A stretch of 51,197 bases of DNA, taken from NCBI GenBank assembly GCA_020073615.1, contig JAIQEX010000035.1:1-51197 (forward strand), in the 5' to 3' direction. The notes below the pieces were generated by a model. It was not told the DNA's origin and did not search any database. It saw only the letters and a list, made by a program, of their open reading frames with translations. This stretch comes from Terriglobia bacterium. GTDB taxonomy: Bacteria > Acidobacteriota > Terriglobia > Bryobacterales > Bryobacteraceae. This document shows, piece after piece, positions 23,873 to 32,429 of the stretch (position 1 is its first letter; every line of letters starts with the position of its first letter). Position numbers and translations under genes: made by a program.

Positions 23873-25189
23873 CTATTGGCTTTGTGGCAAAACTGCCGGG
23901 TACGGGGGTGGCAGCAGCAACGTAACGCCGAGATTGAGGGCGAATAGAGTCACCGCTGCCAATTCGGTCAAAGCCGAAATCGGCAGAGTGCTCCACGCGG
24001 CATGCAGGTTCGCCTCGTAAGCCGGGATCTCCGAGGACACGCGGAGCAGGCAGCCAAAATTCAGGAGGGCCAGCGAAGCGAACATCAGCGTCTTGCTATA
24101 GAGCAGCCGCATTCCACTGAACGCCGGCAATACTCTCTGGCCGATCGCAAATACCATGGTGGCCAGGAACCCGACGGTAAGAGCGTGGCGCGACGCTCCC
24201 CAGATGCCCCCGTTCACATCGGATTGCGCCGCGTAAACACCGAGGGCGGCCGCCACCAGAAGCCAGACGTAGGCGCCACGCACGAAATACGGAAAGGATG
24301 TGGAGACCCCTCGAGTCTTCGCCGGCTTTTGCGGCCGTTGGAAGACGCGCAGTGCGATGGAGGCGGCGATGCAGGCGGTAAGCAACAAAGCTGTCGCCAG
24401 CCGGAACCGCCCGAGAAGCGCCGCTAGGATGCCGCAACCGCAAGCGCACAGCGCCACCATCAGGCCACCCCCGGAGGGCTTGCGAAGGCCCAAAAAGATG
24501 GGCAGCCATCTGGCGTTGAAGCCCCACACCGCCAGGACCGGGAACCCCCAGGCGGCGAGGAACAGGAAGCGCTGGTCCAGCCAGTGCGGGATCTCCGGTC
24601 GTGTGCTGGTCATAGCCAGATAGATGGATACGACCTGGTTCATCAGCAGCGCAAGCAAAAAGCCGGCTGTGGAAGCAATGACGAGCTTCATCCACGTCTC
24701 GATGTTGCTTCGAGGCGGGGACGCGGCGCGCTCAACGCCCGGCGCGGACTTGGACTGATGGCCGCTCACGGTTGCGAAAAAAATCAGGAAGCCGATGAGT
24801 TGCAGCGCTGCCGATGCGGGCAGCAGGACGCGCCACTTCCACTCGCTGATGTTGGCCACCCATCGCAGGGTAACGCCCGCGGTCCACAGAGCCCAACTTG
24901 CCCAGCCACGGCTCACGGCAAAAGGCAGGAGCCGGCCCATCTTCGCCAGGGAGTAATAGCCGATCCCAATTATGAATGTGCCAACCCAGCCGAATATTTG
25001 AGCGTGCCCGTGGGCCTGAAGCCAGGACGGCGAAAGGCCCGCGAGGGAGTGCCGGCCGCTGATCGAAACCAGATTCCAGACTCCCAGAAAGGTCCCTGGC
25101 AGCAACAGGAATAAGAGGCCGGTGAAGACGTAGGCCCTCAGAAGCCGCTGTAGTGCGATTTCGATCGCTGCCGGACTCTGGTCGGTCAT
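23873..25189 (-). CDS. NnrS-family haem-copper membrane protein (nitric-oxide stress)
   Basis: 438 residues with about 12 hydrophobic helices. Characteristic NnrS blocks are HGHAQIFGWVGTFIIGIGYY near the N-terminus and GASRHALTVGFLATMVFAIGQRVLPAFSG in the second half, rich in conserved His. NnrS proteins bind haem and copper in the inner membrane and protect cells against NO by limiting formation of iron-nitrosyl complexes. It follows the Ric gene by 53 nt with its own GGAGAGGGA site, forming a two-gene NO-protection operon. The protein itself does not show whether it is sensory or catalytic. Confidence 0.8.
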   Translation of the reverse strand: MTDQSPAAIEIALQRLLRAYVFTGLLFLLLPGTFLGVWNLVSISGRHSLAGLSPSWLQAHGHAQIFGWVGTFIIGIGYYSLAKMGRLLPFAVSRGWASWALWTAGVTLRWVANISEWKWRVLLPASAALQLIGFLIFFATVSGHQSKSAPGVERAASPPRSNIETWMKLVIASTAGFLLALLMNQVVSIYLAMTSTRPEIPHWLDQRFLFLAAWGFPVLAVWGFNARWLPIFLGLRKPSGGGLMVALCACGCGILAALLGRFRLATALLLTACIAASIALRVFQRPQKPAKTRGVSTSFPYFVRGAYVWLLVAAALGVYAAQSDVNGGIWGASRHALTVGFLATMVFAIGQRVLPAFSGMRLLYSKTLMFASLALLNFGCLLRVSSEIPAYEANLHAAWSTLPISALTELAAVTLFALNLGVTLLLPPPYPAVLPQSQ

Positions 25190-25242
25190 GGGAGATCCCT
25201 CTCCGTTTCAGCACGACTGGTCAATCGGAGGAGGCGCAGACT

Positions 25243-25953
25243 CTATTTTCGCTCCAGCGCGATGGCACGCGGAAACAGGATGTTGTTCTCCAGGTGAATA
25301 TGCACATGCAAGTCCGCCTCCAACGCCTTCAGTCCATCGAAAAGCGCGCGGACGGTGCTGCACGCGTAGGGCGGATATTCAAAGCCGCGCGTGAGCTCGC
25401 GGATCTCCAGGAGCGCCCCGCCCGCGCCCTCATGCTCGCGTTCCATCACCCCGATGGGGTTGGCGACGGATCCGAAGGGAACCGGCGGTAGAGCTCGACC
25501 CAGGGTTTCGGCGCGGCCGTACTGCTCCAGGAAGGGGAAGAGCATCAATTCTTCCTTGTGCATGTGCATCTCCATCTCGGCGCGCAGAGAGCCGAACACG
25601 TCCGCCAGCCGGCTGAGCGTCTGCCGGTCTTTGGAGCCATGGACTGCGAGCACCTTGTCCAGGCGGTTGCCCAGGGCCGGCAGTTCGAACTTGAGGTACT
25701 CATGGTGCGTGCCCACGATGTGCCTGACGATTTCATCGAGCGGCGCAGCCTGCCAGTCTCGTTCGGACGCGCCGGGCCCTTGGGCCCGCTCGATCTCCTG
25801 CATGACGGATTCCGGTTTGAGGCCTTTGGCGGCACACGCCTCATCGAACGGTTGCCTGCCGCCGCAGCAATAGTCCAGGCCGTGACGCTCTAGTGTGCGC
25901 ACGGCGCGGAGTGAGGTGGCGGCCACATCGGCCAGAGCGGTGGTTGTAGTCAT
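25243..25953 (-). CDS. ric: Iron-sulfur cluster repair di-iron protein (Ric/YtfE/ScdA)
   Basis: 236 residues from ATG 25953 (GGAAGGAAC upstream; an upstream in-frame ATG at 26019 lies within a palindrome and is rejected). The N-terminal ScdA domain has ERHGLDYCCGG with its conserved Cys pair. The hemerythrin-like bundle supplies the His/Glu ligands: HHEYLKFELPAL, MHMHKEELMLFPF, EREHEGAG and HVHIHLENNILFP. The di-iron site repairs Fe-S clusters damaged by NO or peroxide and may release NO from dinitrosyl iron. First gene of the unit with NnrS. Its leader holds the palindromes at 25977-26036, likely the stress-responsive operator. Confidence 0.9.
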   Translation of the reverse strand: MTTTTALADVAATSLRAVRTLERHGLDYCCGGRQPFDEACAAKGLKPESVMQEIERAQGPGASERDWQAAPLDEIVRHIVGTHHEYLKFELPALGNRLDKVLAVHGSKDRQTLSRLADVFGSLRAEMEMHMHKEELMLFPFLEQYGRAETLGRALPPVPFGSVANPIGVMEREHEGAGGALLEIRELTRGFEYPPYACSTVRALFDGLKALEADLHVHIHLENNILFPRAIALERK

Positions 25954-26317
25954 TGATGGTTCCTTCCTTCTGAATTGATGATGACCCTGCCGCCGGGCCG
26001 CATCAGTGACTATAGTCACGCGGCCTGGTCATCATCCAGCCCCGCAGGCTCGGACGACGCAGAACCTCCCGATCCGGAAGGTAAGGCCGGTCGCTCTTGC
26101 CCACAGAATTTTGTGGACTCATTCTGTCCTATTCATCGGCCAAAATCGTCCTTCTCGGACAGGCTCCCCAGGCTAGTAGTAGGGCATCAACCCAGTAGTA
26201 CCGCGCCGGAGGAAAAGTGCGGCTCGCCGGATCTACAAACGGCGGCTGGGCGTATACTTTAATCGGACCCGAAAGTCCAAAATAGAGTCCCAACTCAAGA
26301 GGAAGAGGAGAGAGGTC
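25954..26317. other. Intergenic region between divergent ric and outer-membrane genes
   Basis: 364 nt without a gene. It contains the nested palindromes (25977-26036), GGAC...GTCC at 26265-26278, and TATACT at 26253-26258, a likely -10 of the rightward gene (60 nt before its ATG, with GAGGAGAGAGG as ribosome site). The stretch 26170-26200 has TAGTAGTA-type repeats. Nothing else stands out. Confidence 0.6.
25977..26036. promoter_or_regulatory. Nested palindromes upstream of ric
   Basis: Three inverted repeats share nearly the same centre. GATGATGACC (25977-25986) pairs with GGTCATCATC (26027-26036), GGCCGC (25996-26001) with GCGGCC (26020-26025), and at the core is the perfect 14-mer GTGACTATAGTCAC (26006-26019). 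The first arm ends 24 nt from the ric start. The core could be a dimeric regulator site; the whole could extrude as a hairpin. It does not match the FNR consensus or the NorR GT-N7-AC half-site spacing that I know. Confidence 0.6.
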
Positions 26318-26845
26318 ATGAAGAAAGTTCTTTTGCTCATGGTGTTGGTTGCCGTTGCCCGGCTGCCGGTGCGTGCCCAAGAAGCCTACCCGAAGGCGGA
26401 GGTTTTCGGGGGGTTTTCTGTCCTCAGCGTCGGTGATATCAATGGCAGCCGTGAACAATTCCCTGGCTGGCAGGGCAGCGTGGCCGGCAACTTCCACCGA
26501 AACTTCGGTATTGTGGCGGACTTTGGCGGCCATTACAAGACCATCGATGGTGCCAAGGTCAACGTTTTTGAGTACCTGTTCGGGCCCCGGTTTAGTTTTC
26601 GCAAGGACAAGGCCACGCTTTTTGGCGAGGCACTCCTCGGTGGCGTCCGCTCAAGTGTCGAGGGTGAGTCGGACAACGGCGTGCTGATGGCGCTCGGTGG
26701 CGGTGTGGATGTCAAGGCGAGCAACCGTGTTGCCATCCGCGTCTTCGAAATGGATTGGACGCCCAACCGCATCAATCACGTTTGGTCTAAAAAAGAATTT
26801 CGGATCTGTTTCGGGTTTGTTTTTAAAGTCGGCGGCGGGGCCTAG
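26318..26845 (+). CDS. Small outer-membrane beta-barrel protein
   Basis: 175 residues with a signal peptide ending at VRAQ (about 21). The rest alternates hydrophobic and polar residues in eight or so predicted strands: KAEVFGGFSVLSVG, GIVADFGGHYKTI, YLFGPRFSFRK, LFGEALLGGVRSS and LGGGVDVKASNRVAIRVFEMDW. It ends in FRICFGFVFKVGGGA. This is the OmpA-like/opacity-type barrel seen in Acidobacteria and Bacteroidetes. GAGGAGAGAGG lies 4 nt before the ATG. Function cannot be assigned; a structural or immunity-like role is possible. Confidence 0.75.
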   Translation: MKKVLLLMVLVAVARLPVRAQEAYPKAEVFGGFSVLSVGDINGSREQFPGWQGSVAGNFHRNFGIVADFGGHYKTIDGAKVNVFEYLFGPRFSFRKDKATLFGEALLGGVRSSVEGESDNGVLMALGGGVDVKASNRVAIRVFEMDWTPNRINHVWSKKEFRICFGFVFKVGGGA

Positions 26846-26957
26846 TCACTTAAGTTTGCGCGTGGATCGCGGAGGTGCAGGCTTTCGAGGCGGCGGAGGG
26901 AGATCCCTGTCTCCCCGGATGTATACTGGCAGGCAACGGGGATTCAGGAGATACGCC

Positions 26958-28049
26958 ATGCGACGGATGTGCCTCGGGTTTACCGTGGGGTGGGCGATGT
27001 TGGCAGCCGCGGGGATGGCTCAGCAAGCGCCCTATAAGGTGCTCAGGACGGCCAAAGTTGGCAGCTTGGGCGGCTTCGACTACATCTATGCGGACGTGGC
27101 CGGACGGCGGCTCTACATTCCGCGCGGCGCCGTGCAGGGAGAGACCCCGGCAGCAGCCCGGGTGACCGTCTTTAATCTCGATACCCTGGCGCCCGCCGGC
27201 GAAATTCCCAATACCAGAGCCAATGGCGCGGCGGTCGATCCCCAATCCGGCCATGGTTTCGCCAGCAGCAAGCCGGTCGCGATGTGGGATACCAGGACGC
27301 TGGCCCTCATCAAGACCATCGACGTCGACCCGAAGTGCCGCCCGGACGGCATTCTGGCCGACCCGTTTAACCAGCGCATCTACGTATTCAGCCATCCGAC
27401 GGCGGACGCGACGGTAATCGACGCCAAGGACGGCGCCGTGCTCGGCACGGTGGATTTGGGAGGCGCGCCCGAGCAGGCGGTTACCGATGGCCAAGGCCAC
27501 GTCTACGTCGTAATCCAGGACAAGGCCAACGTGGCGGTGATCGACGCCAAGGCTATGAAGGTCACCGCGCATTACGATTTCGGAGACAAGGGCAGCCGGT
27601 GCAACGGGCTGGCGCTGGATGTCAAGAATCGCGTGCTCTTCGCGGCCTGCGGACAATCGGGCATACCGGCAGCGGCGCCGGCGCGGCCCATGATGGTGAT
27701 TCTCAGCGCGGACGGCGGCAAGATCATCGCCTCGCTGCCGCTGGCCGGCGGCTCCGATGGCGCGGTGTTCAATCCGGCAACCATGGAAGCCTTCAGCTCG
27801 CACGGCAACGGCACCATGACTATCGTCAAGGAAAACAGTCCGGCCAGCTTCGCCGTGGAACAGGACCTCCAGACGATGGCGGGCGCCAAGACGCTGACGC
27901 TCGATACCAAGACCAACCACATCCTGACCATGGCCGCGGAGTACGGCCCGCCGCCGGCCGCCCCGCCTGCGGAGGGCGCGCCGCCTGGCCGCGGCAACCG
28001 GGGCCCCATGCTACCGGATTCGTTTTCGATTCTGGTGGTGGGTAAGTAG
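26958..28049 (+). CDS. YncE-like exported beta-propeller protein
   Basis: 363 residues from ATG 26958 (CAGGAG at 26945-26950; TATACT at 26922-26927 is a likely -10). A signal peptide (AMLAAAGMAQQ) precedes seven-bladed-propeller repeats with DTRTLALIKTIDVDP, VIDAKDGAVLGTVDLGG and VIDAKAMKVTAHYDFGD, typical of YncE/PQQ-type propellers. A Pro/Gly-rich insert (PPPAAPPAEGAPPGRGNRG) precedes the last strand. Such proteins are periplasmic; some bind DNA or quinohaemoprotein partners but most lack a known function. It converges on the TonB-dependent receptor, 20 nt apart. Confidence 0.75.
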   Translation: MRRMCLGFTVGWAMLAAAGMAQQAPYKVLRTAKVGSLGGFDYIYADVAGRRLYIPRGAVQGETPAAARVTVFNLDTLAPAGEIPNTRANGAAVDPQSGHGFASSKPVAMWDTRTLALIKTIDVDPKCRPDGILADPFNQRIYVFSHPTADATVIDAKDGAVLGTVDLGGAPEQAVTDGQGHVYVVIQDKANVAVIDAKAMKVTAHYDFGDKGSRCNGLALDVKNRVLFAACGQSGIPAAAPARPMMVILSADGGKIIASLPLAGGSDGAVFNPATMEAFSSHGNGTMTIVKENSPASFAVEQDLQTMAGAKTLTLDTKTNHILTMAAEYGPPPAAPPAEGAPPGRGNRGPMLPDSFSILVVGK

Positions 28050-28069
28050 GAACACCGGGGTGCCCGTGC

Positions 28070-31000
28070 TCAAAACGCCAACCGAGCGCTGAGCTGGATC
28101 TGCCGGCCCGGAGTCGAGGGCTCCGTGATAGTGCCGAACTGCGCCGTGTTCACGAAGCGGTTCGGAGTTCCCAGATTCACTTTGTTCAGCCCGTTGAACG
28201 CCTCGAAGCGGACCTGCAAACGCGCCGCTTCGTGCAGCGCGAAACTGCGGCCCACGGCGAAATCGAGCGTCTGCATGCCCGGACCGTACACCGTGTTGCG
28301 GCCCGCGTTGCCGAACGTGTAGGCGGCGGGCGTAGAGAAGGCCAGGGGATTGAACCACTGCTCGGACGTGCGCGTGCCCGGGCCGAATACCGGCTGCCCC
28401 GTGACGTTGGCGCGCACCGGATTTTCGCCCAGCACCGTGCCCGTATTGGCCGTGTCGCCGAACACCGAGATGGTGAACGGGAAACCGGTCTGCGCCTGGT
28501 AGAGCGTGGTCACCTGCCAGTTGCGCGTGAGCGCCTGCGACCAGCGCCACCGGTTGTAAGACCGCACGTCGTAAACGGCGCTCACCACGAAGCGATGGCG
28601 GATGTCGCAGGCCGGGCCCTTTTCCGCGTTGAGGTCGTTGTTGTCCTGCGGCACGGCGGCTTCGAACATCGGCGAACGGAAATCGGGCGCGTTGCTCAGG
28701 TTCTTGGCCCAGGTGTAGTTGGCCAGCAGGGTGAGCCCGGCAGAGTACCGCCGCCGCAGGTTCACATACCCCGCGTCGTACCAGCTCCGCGCGGTATTTT
28801 CCAGCCAGTTCACCGTGCTTACCGGAATGGTGTTGCTCACCACCGTATCGCCCGCCGGGAACGCGGTTCCGGGCAGGAAGGTGATGCTGCCATACGGCCG
28901 CCGCGGCTGGATCAATCCCGGCCCGGGCAGCGCGTTGTTGATCAGGTGCGCGCGCTGCAGGTGCAGGCCGCGGTCGCCCTGGTAGCCGATCTCGAGCGTG
29001 GTCTCGCGGCCCAGGCTCTTCTCCACCGAGGCCGTCCACTGCTGGACATACTGCGCCGGCTGGTAGGGATCGAACGCCGTGAAGCTGGTCACCGTCTTGC
29101 CCACCACCGCCGGGGCGAAGTTGAAGCTGGTGATCGACGGCGTGAAGGCGTCGCTCTGGTTGGTCTCCGGGAAAATGATGGGCACATTGTGCAACTGGTT
29201 GCACCACGTGTTCATGTCGATGGGCGTATAGAAAATGCCGTATCCTGCGCGCACCACCAGTCCCCAGGTGGGCACGTGGTGGGCGATGCCCACGCGCGGC
29301 GCAAAGCGCAGCTTGTTGCTGTAGAGCAGGCCCTGCGGCTTTCCGAGCTGCCCCCCGATGTACCCGGTAAGTGTGGTGGGGGTGACGAACAGCCCCGACC
29401 ACTGGTTCGACACGTCCACCAGCGGGCTCATATATTCGTAGCGCAGCCCGAAGTTGAGAGTCGTGTTCAGCGACAGGCGAAACGTGTCCTGTACGAACGC
29501 GTCGCCGTACCACTGCCGCAGGTTCATGCGCGGCGATCCCACCTGGCGCTGGCGCACTGCCGGCAAGCCCAGCTCGAAGCTGGCCAGCGCCGAACCCGTG
29601 CCGTCGGCGGCGGCGGTTTCGGTGGTATACCCGTTGGTGAATTGGTAGTAGCCGCGGCTCAGCACGTATGCCCACATGGGCCAGATGAACCACCGGTAGC
29701 TGCCGCCGAATTTCATACTGTGGCGGCCGTGCTGCCACGATACCGTATCGCGGCCCTCCGCGATGGTGTCCCACATCTGCATGGGCGTCGCCTGGTAGGT
29801 GTCGCCCATGGGCGAATAGCCTTGCACATTAAAATAAGGCGCACCGAACGCCCGCGGGCCGCCGAATCCCACGCCCTGGATGCCAAGCTGCCCCACGATG
29901 TCGTTGGTGAACGAGTTCTCCTCGAAGTGCGTCATCGCGAGGCGCGAGTAGGCGGCGGTCGCCGTGTTCACCAGGTTGGGCGTCACAATGCGCGTCCAGG
30001 TGATGTTGGCCTGCTGCGAGCGGTTGTCGTGCGTGAGCCCGAATCCGGGCAGGTTCTGGGGCGTGAAGCCGTTCTCCGAGCCGATCGAGTAGCGCACGCC
30101 GATGCTGTCGCCGCGGTCGAACACGCGGTCCACGCGGATGGTGCCCTGGTCGGCCACCTGCCGTTCGTTGCGCTGGTCCATCAGATTGTTGGAATCGACG
30201 CCCGCCCCCACCACCGTGGGCACGCCGTCCATGAACATGGCGCCCAAGTCGGTGGTGTTGGGCCGGGGAACATAGTTGGCGAGCATGGTGGCGGCCGCCT
30301 GGTTTAGCAGGTTCTGCGGGATCTGGTTGTTGGGGAACGGATCGCGGATCACCCCTCCGTTGGGGTTCGGATGGGAGCTGAACGGATTGAAAATGGTGAC
30401 GCCGGACTGGCCGAAATCGCCCCCCGCTTCGCCATCGGTGGGCACGGTGTCGATCATGGTGTCGGCCTTGGTGCGGCGCAGCCCTTCGTAGTTGGCGAAA
30501 AAGAACAGCTTCTTTCCCGGCAGCGGCCCGCCCAGCGCGGCGCCGAAATTATTCTGCACCAGGAATTTTCCGCCCGGCATTTCGTTGAAGCTGTGCGCGT
30601 CCATGTCGCCGTTGCGCAGAAACTCGTAAGCCGTTCCGTGAAACTGCGACGTGCCGGCTTTGGTCACGATGTTCACCTGCCCGCCGCCCGCTCCGCCCAG
30701 CTCCGCCGCATAGGCTCCCGTCTGCACCTGGAACTCGCGCACCGCGTCCGGCGAAAGGCTCAGGTTTTGGGTATTGAACGTGGGGTCGGTGTTGACCGCG
30801 CCATCGATCAGGAAATAATTCGCATTCGGCCGGTTGCCGCCGATGGTCAGCGACGAAGCCTGCCCCGGACGCCAGTAGAGCGGATTCATGTTGCCCGTCT
30901 GCGCCCCGTGCCCGATGTGCGATCCGGGCACGGTGAGCGCAAGGTCGAGCAGCATGCGGCCATTCAGCGGAAGGCTCTCAACGGATTTCGCTTCCACCAC

Positions 31001-31405
31001 CTCGCCCAGGCTGGTGTCCTCGGTCTTGAGCGTTTCGGCGCGCGAGGTCACGTCGACGGTAGTGGTCTTCTCGCCCACCGTCAGGCCGAGATCCACGCGC
31101 ACGCTTTGCCCCACCTCGACCCGCAGATCGTGCCGCGCCACGGCGAAACCGGGGGCCTCGACTTCGATGGTATACGGCCCCGGCTGCAGACCGGAAATTT
31201 CGTACTGGCCGTTGAGCCCGGTGACGGTGGCGCGCACGGCGCCGGTTTCCCCGCTGCGCGCCCGCACCTGCGCCGCGGGAACGGCGTTCATCGCCGGATC
31301 GGTAATCACTCCGGAGACAGTCGCCAGGTTCGTCTGCGCCGCGAGTTGTAACACGGGCAGTGCGGACAAAAGAAAAAACAGGAAGATCCCCCCACGCTTG
31401 ACCAT
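28070..31405 (-). CDS. TonB-dependent receptor, carboxypeptidase-regulatory-like type (second copy)
   Basis: 1111 residues. Signal peptide to about residue 24 (LQLAAQT), carboxypeptidase-regulatory-like domain (VSGVITDPAMNAVPAAQV...), plug (about 115-250, INMV-type GGQVNIVTKAG) and a long beta-barrel ending in SARLAF, as expected of an outer-membrane protein. It is only distantly similar to the receptor at 15583 although both have the same domain order, so it is not a recent duplicate. It has its own promoter (TATACT 6 nt before the ATG) and no Shine-Dalgarno. It is an orphan importer with no nearby degradative enzymes. Confidence 0.9.
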   Translation of the reverse strand: MVKRGGIFLFFLLSALPVLQLAAQTNLATVSGVITDPAMNAVPAAQVRARSGETGAVRATVTGLNGQYEISGLQPGPYTIEVEAPGFAVARHDLRVEVGQSVRVDLGLTVGEKTTTVDVTSRAETLKTEDTSLGEVVEAKSVESLPLNGRMLLDLALTVPGSHIGHGAQTGNMNPLYWRPGQASSLTIGGNRPNANYFLIDGAVNTDPTFNTQNLSLSPDAVREFQVQTGAYAAELGGAGGGQVNIVTKAGTSQFHGTAYEFLRNGDMDAHSFNEMPGGKFLVQNNFGAALGGPLPGKKLFFFANYEGLRRTKADTMIDTVPTDGEAGGDFGQSGVTIFNPFSSHPNPNGGVIRDPFPNNQIPQNLLNQAAATMLANYVPRPNTTDLGAMFMDGVPTVVGAGVDSNNLMDQRNERQVADQGTIRVDRVFDRGDSIGVRYSIGSENGFTPQNLPGFGLTHDNRSQQANITWTRIVTPNLVNTATAAYSRLAMTHFEENSFTNDIVGQLGIQGVGFGGPRAFGAPYFNVQGYSPMGDTYQATPMQMWDTIAEGRDTVSWQHGRHSMKFGGSYRWFIWPMWAYVLSRGYYQFTNGYTTETAAADGTGSALASFELGLPAVRQRQVGSPRMNLRQWYGDAFVQDTFRLSLNTTLNFGLRYEYMSPLVDVSNQWSGLFVTPTTLTGYIGGQLGKPQGLLYSNKLRFAPRVGIAHHVPTWGLVVRAGYGIFYTPIDMNTWCNQLHNVPIIFPETNQSDAFTPSITSFNFAPAVVGKTVTSFTAFDPYQPAQYVQQWTASVEKSLGRETTLEIGYQGDRGLHLQRAHLINNALPGPGLIQPRRPYGSITFLPGTAFPAGDTVVSNTIPVSTVNWLENTARSWYDAGYVNLRRRYSAGLTLLANYTWAKNLSNAPDFRSPMFEAAVPQDNNDLNAEKGPACDIRHRFVVSAVYDVRSYNRWRWSQALTRNWQVTTLYQAQTGFPFTISVFGDTANTGTVLGENPVRANVTGQPVFGPGTRTSEQWFNPLAFSTPAAYTFGNAGRNTVYGPGMQTLDFAVGRSFALHEAARLQVRFEAFNGLNKVNLGTPNRFVNTAQFGTITEPSTPGRQIQLSARLAF

Positions 31406-31411
31406 GGGGAA

Positions 31412-31439
31412 AGTATACGGGCAGGAGGCGAACTCGCAA
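31412..31439 (-). promoter_or_regulatory. Promoter of second TonB-dependent receptor, leaderless
   Basis: On the minus strand TTGCGA (31434-31439) and TATACT (31412-31417) are 16 bp apart, and TATACT is 6 bases from ATG 31405. The transcript would start at or within a base or two of the ATG. Confidence 0.5.
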
Positions 31440-31539
31440 ATAGTGCGAATCGATTAGTGCCCGCTGGCAACCCGCCTTCCGCGTGGCCGTGCGTCGTGCC
31501 ATGGCATAATAAGGACGGTCGCGCTGGAACGGATTCCTT

Positions 31540-31791
31540 ATGACCGTCAGACTGAAGCTTAAGCCGGACGTCGAAGCCAACCTCGCAGCACAGGCGCGGG
31601 CCCGAGGCATCCCACTCGATACCTACCTGCAAGGCGTCATCGAAGACCTTGCCCACGGCGGGGTCGCTCCATCGACGAGCCTCCAGGAGTTCCGCGACAC
31701 GCTGGACCGCTTGGCAGAGATGGGTCGGAATCTCCCGCCGCTCGATCCGGCCGCGTTGAGCCGCGAGAGTATCTATCACGACCGCGGCTGA
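31540..31791 (+). CDS. Ribbon-helix-helix-like antitoxin
   Basis: 83 residues. The N-terminus MTVRLKLKPDVEANLAAQARARG has the short beta strand plus helix of RHH/CopG-type repressors, followed by a second helix (PLDTYLQGVIEDLAHG) and a longer acidic tail (ESIYHDRG) that would block the toxin. It ends 7 nt before a PIN-domain toxin reading frame, the usual VapBC order. CATAAT at 31505-31510 is a plausible -10. The toxin is truncated, so the antitoxin is orphaned and may be a relic or a repressor of its own promoter. Confidence 0.6.
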   Translation: MTVRLKLKPDVEANLAAQARARGIPLDTYLQGVIEDLAHGGVAPSTSLQEFRDTLDRLAEMGRNLPPLDPAALSRESIYHDRG

Positions 31792-31798
31792 GAACAGC

Positions 31799-31948
31799 GT
31801 GCTCGTCCTTGCCGACACCAACATTCTTCTGCGTCTGGTTAACCCTGCCAGCCCTGAGTACGCTACGGTTCGAGGCGCCGCCGATGCTCTTGTCGCTCGT
31901 GGCGATCAGCTCTGCTTCGTGTCCCAGAATCTGGTCGAGTTCTGGAAC
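31799..31948 (+). pseudogene. Truncated PIN-domain toxin (VapC-like)
   Basis: From GTG 31799 the frame reads LVLADTNILLRLVNP (first PIN Asp in ADTNILL) and CFVSQNLVEFWN (the second acidic motif), exactly as in VapC-type ribonucleases. After FWN the sequence changes to low-complexity RDRAGRPGAVRIAAAERAG and never shows the third and fourth acidic residues. About 90 C-terminal residues are gone, so the RNase site is incomplete. The frame stays open to 32353 without family resemblance. Confidence 0.65.
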
Positions 31949-32129
31949 GCCGGGCGCGACCGCGCCGGCCGGCCTGGCGCCGTTCGAATCGCGGCTGCCG
32001 AGCGCGCCGGCACGTCCAGCGCTCAACGGACGATGGATTGCAAGCAGCGCCTTAAAATCGAAATCTCCGGCCCTGATTGCGCCCGGAACGACGCACAGGA
32101 CTTTTTCCGGGAATGCACTTCCGACGGTC

Positions 32130-32429
32130 CGCGAGAGCGTTCACACGACGAGTGGAAGTCCGGCCATAGTTGGAGGCGGGGTATGGCAACGGCCCAACTC
32201 CATGACTCCTGCAGGCAAGTTCGACGACTATCTCTCCAACAACGGCAACTCTCAGCAGCGCACCACCAACCAGAGTTTCACTGGGACCGATGCTTTGGGC
32301 ACAGTCAACCTCAATGTGAATATGGGCGGTCAACTGTGGGGCGTACTGTTTAACACATATAGGAACGACCTTGTAACAATCGTGAATACGACCGCGCCGC
32401 GAGCCTGCTCCCCAGGAGATCCATGTTAG
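32130..32429 (+). pseudogene. C-terminal fragment of an unidentified protein
   Basis: In the third frame the sequence becomes protein-like (GKFDDYLSNNGNSQQRTTNQ, then LGTVNLNVNMGGQLWGVLFN), rich in Asn, Gly and Thr as in secreted proteins. The stop at 32427-32429 overlaps the ATG of the next gene (ATGTTAG), a typical coupled arrangement. It has no start of its own and begins somewhere after the toxin fragment, so I read it as the tail of a gene whose 5' end was lost in the same rearrangement. The start position is approximate. Confidence 0.3.

Noticed and set aside
25954-26019. Start of ric at 26019
   Set aside because: The 22 extra residues lie in the palindromic leader and have no ribosome site; ATG 25953 follows GGAAGGAAC.
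28232-30307. 691-codon open frame antisense to the second receptor
   Set aside because: Same reasoning: Arg/His/Val-rich shadow without family resemblance.
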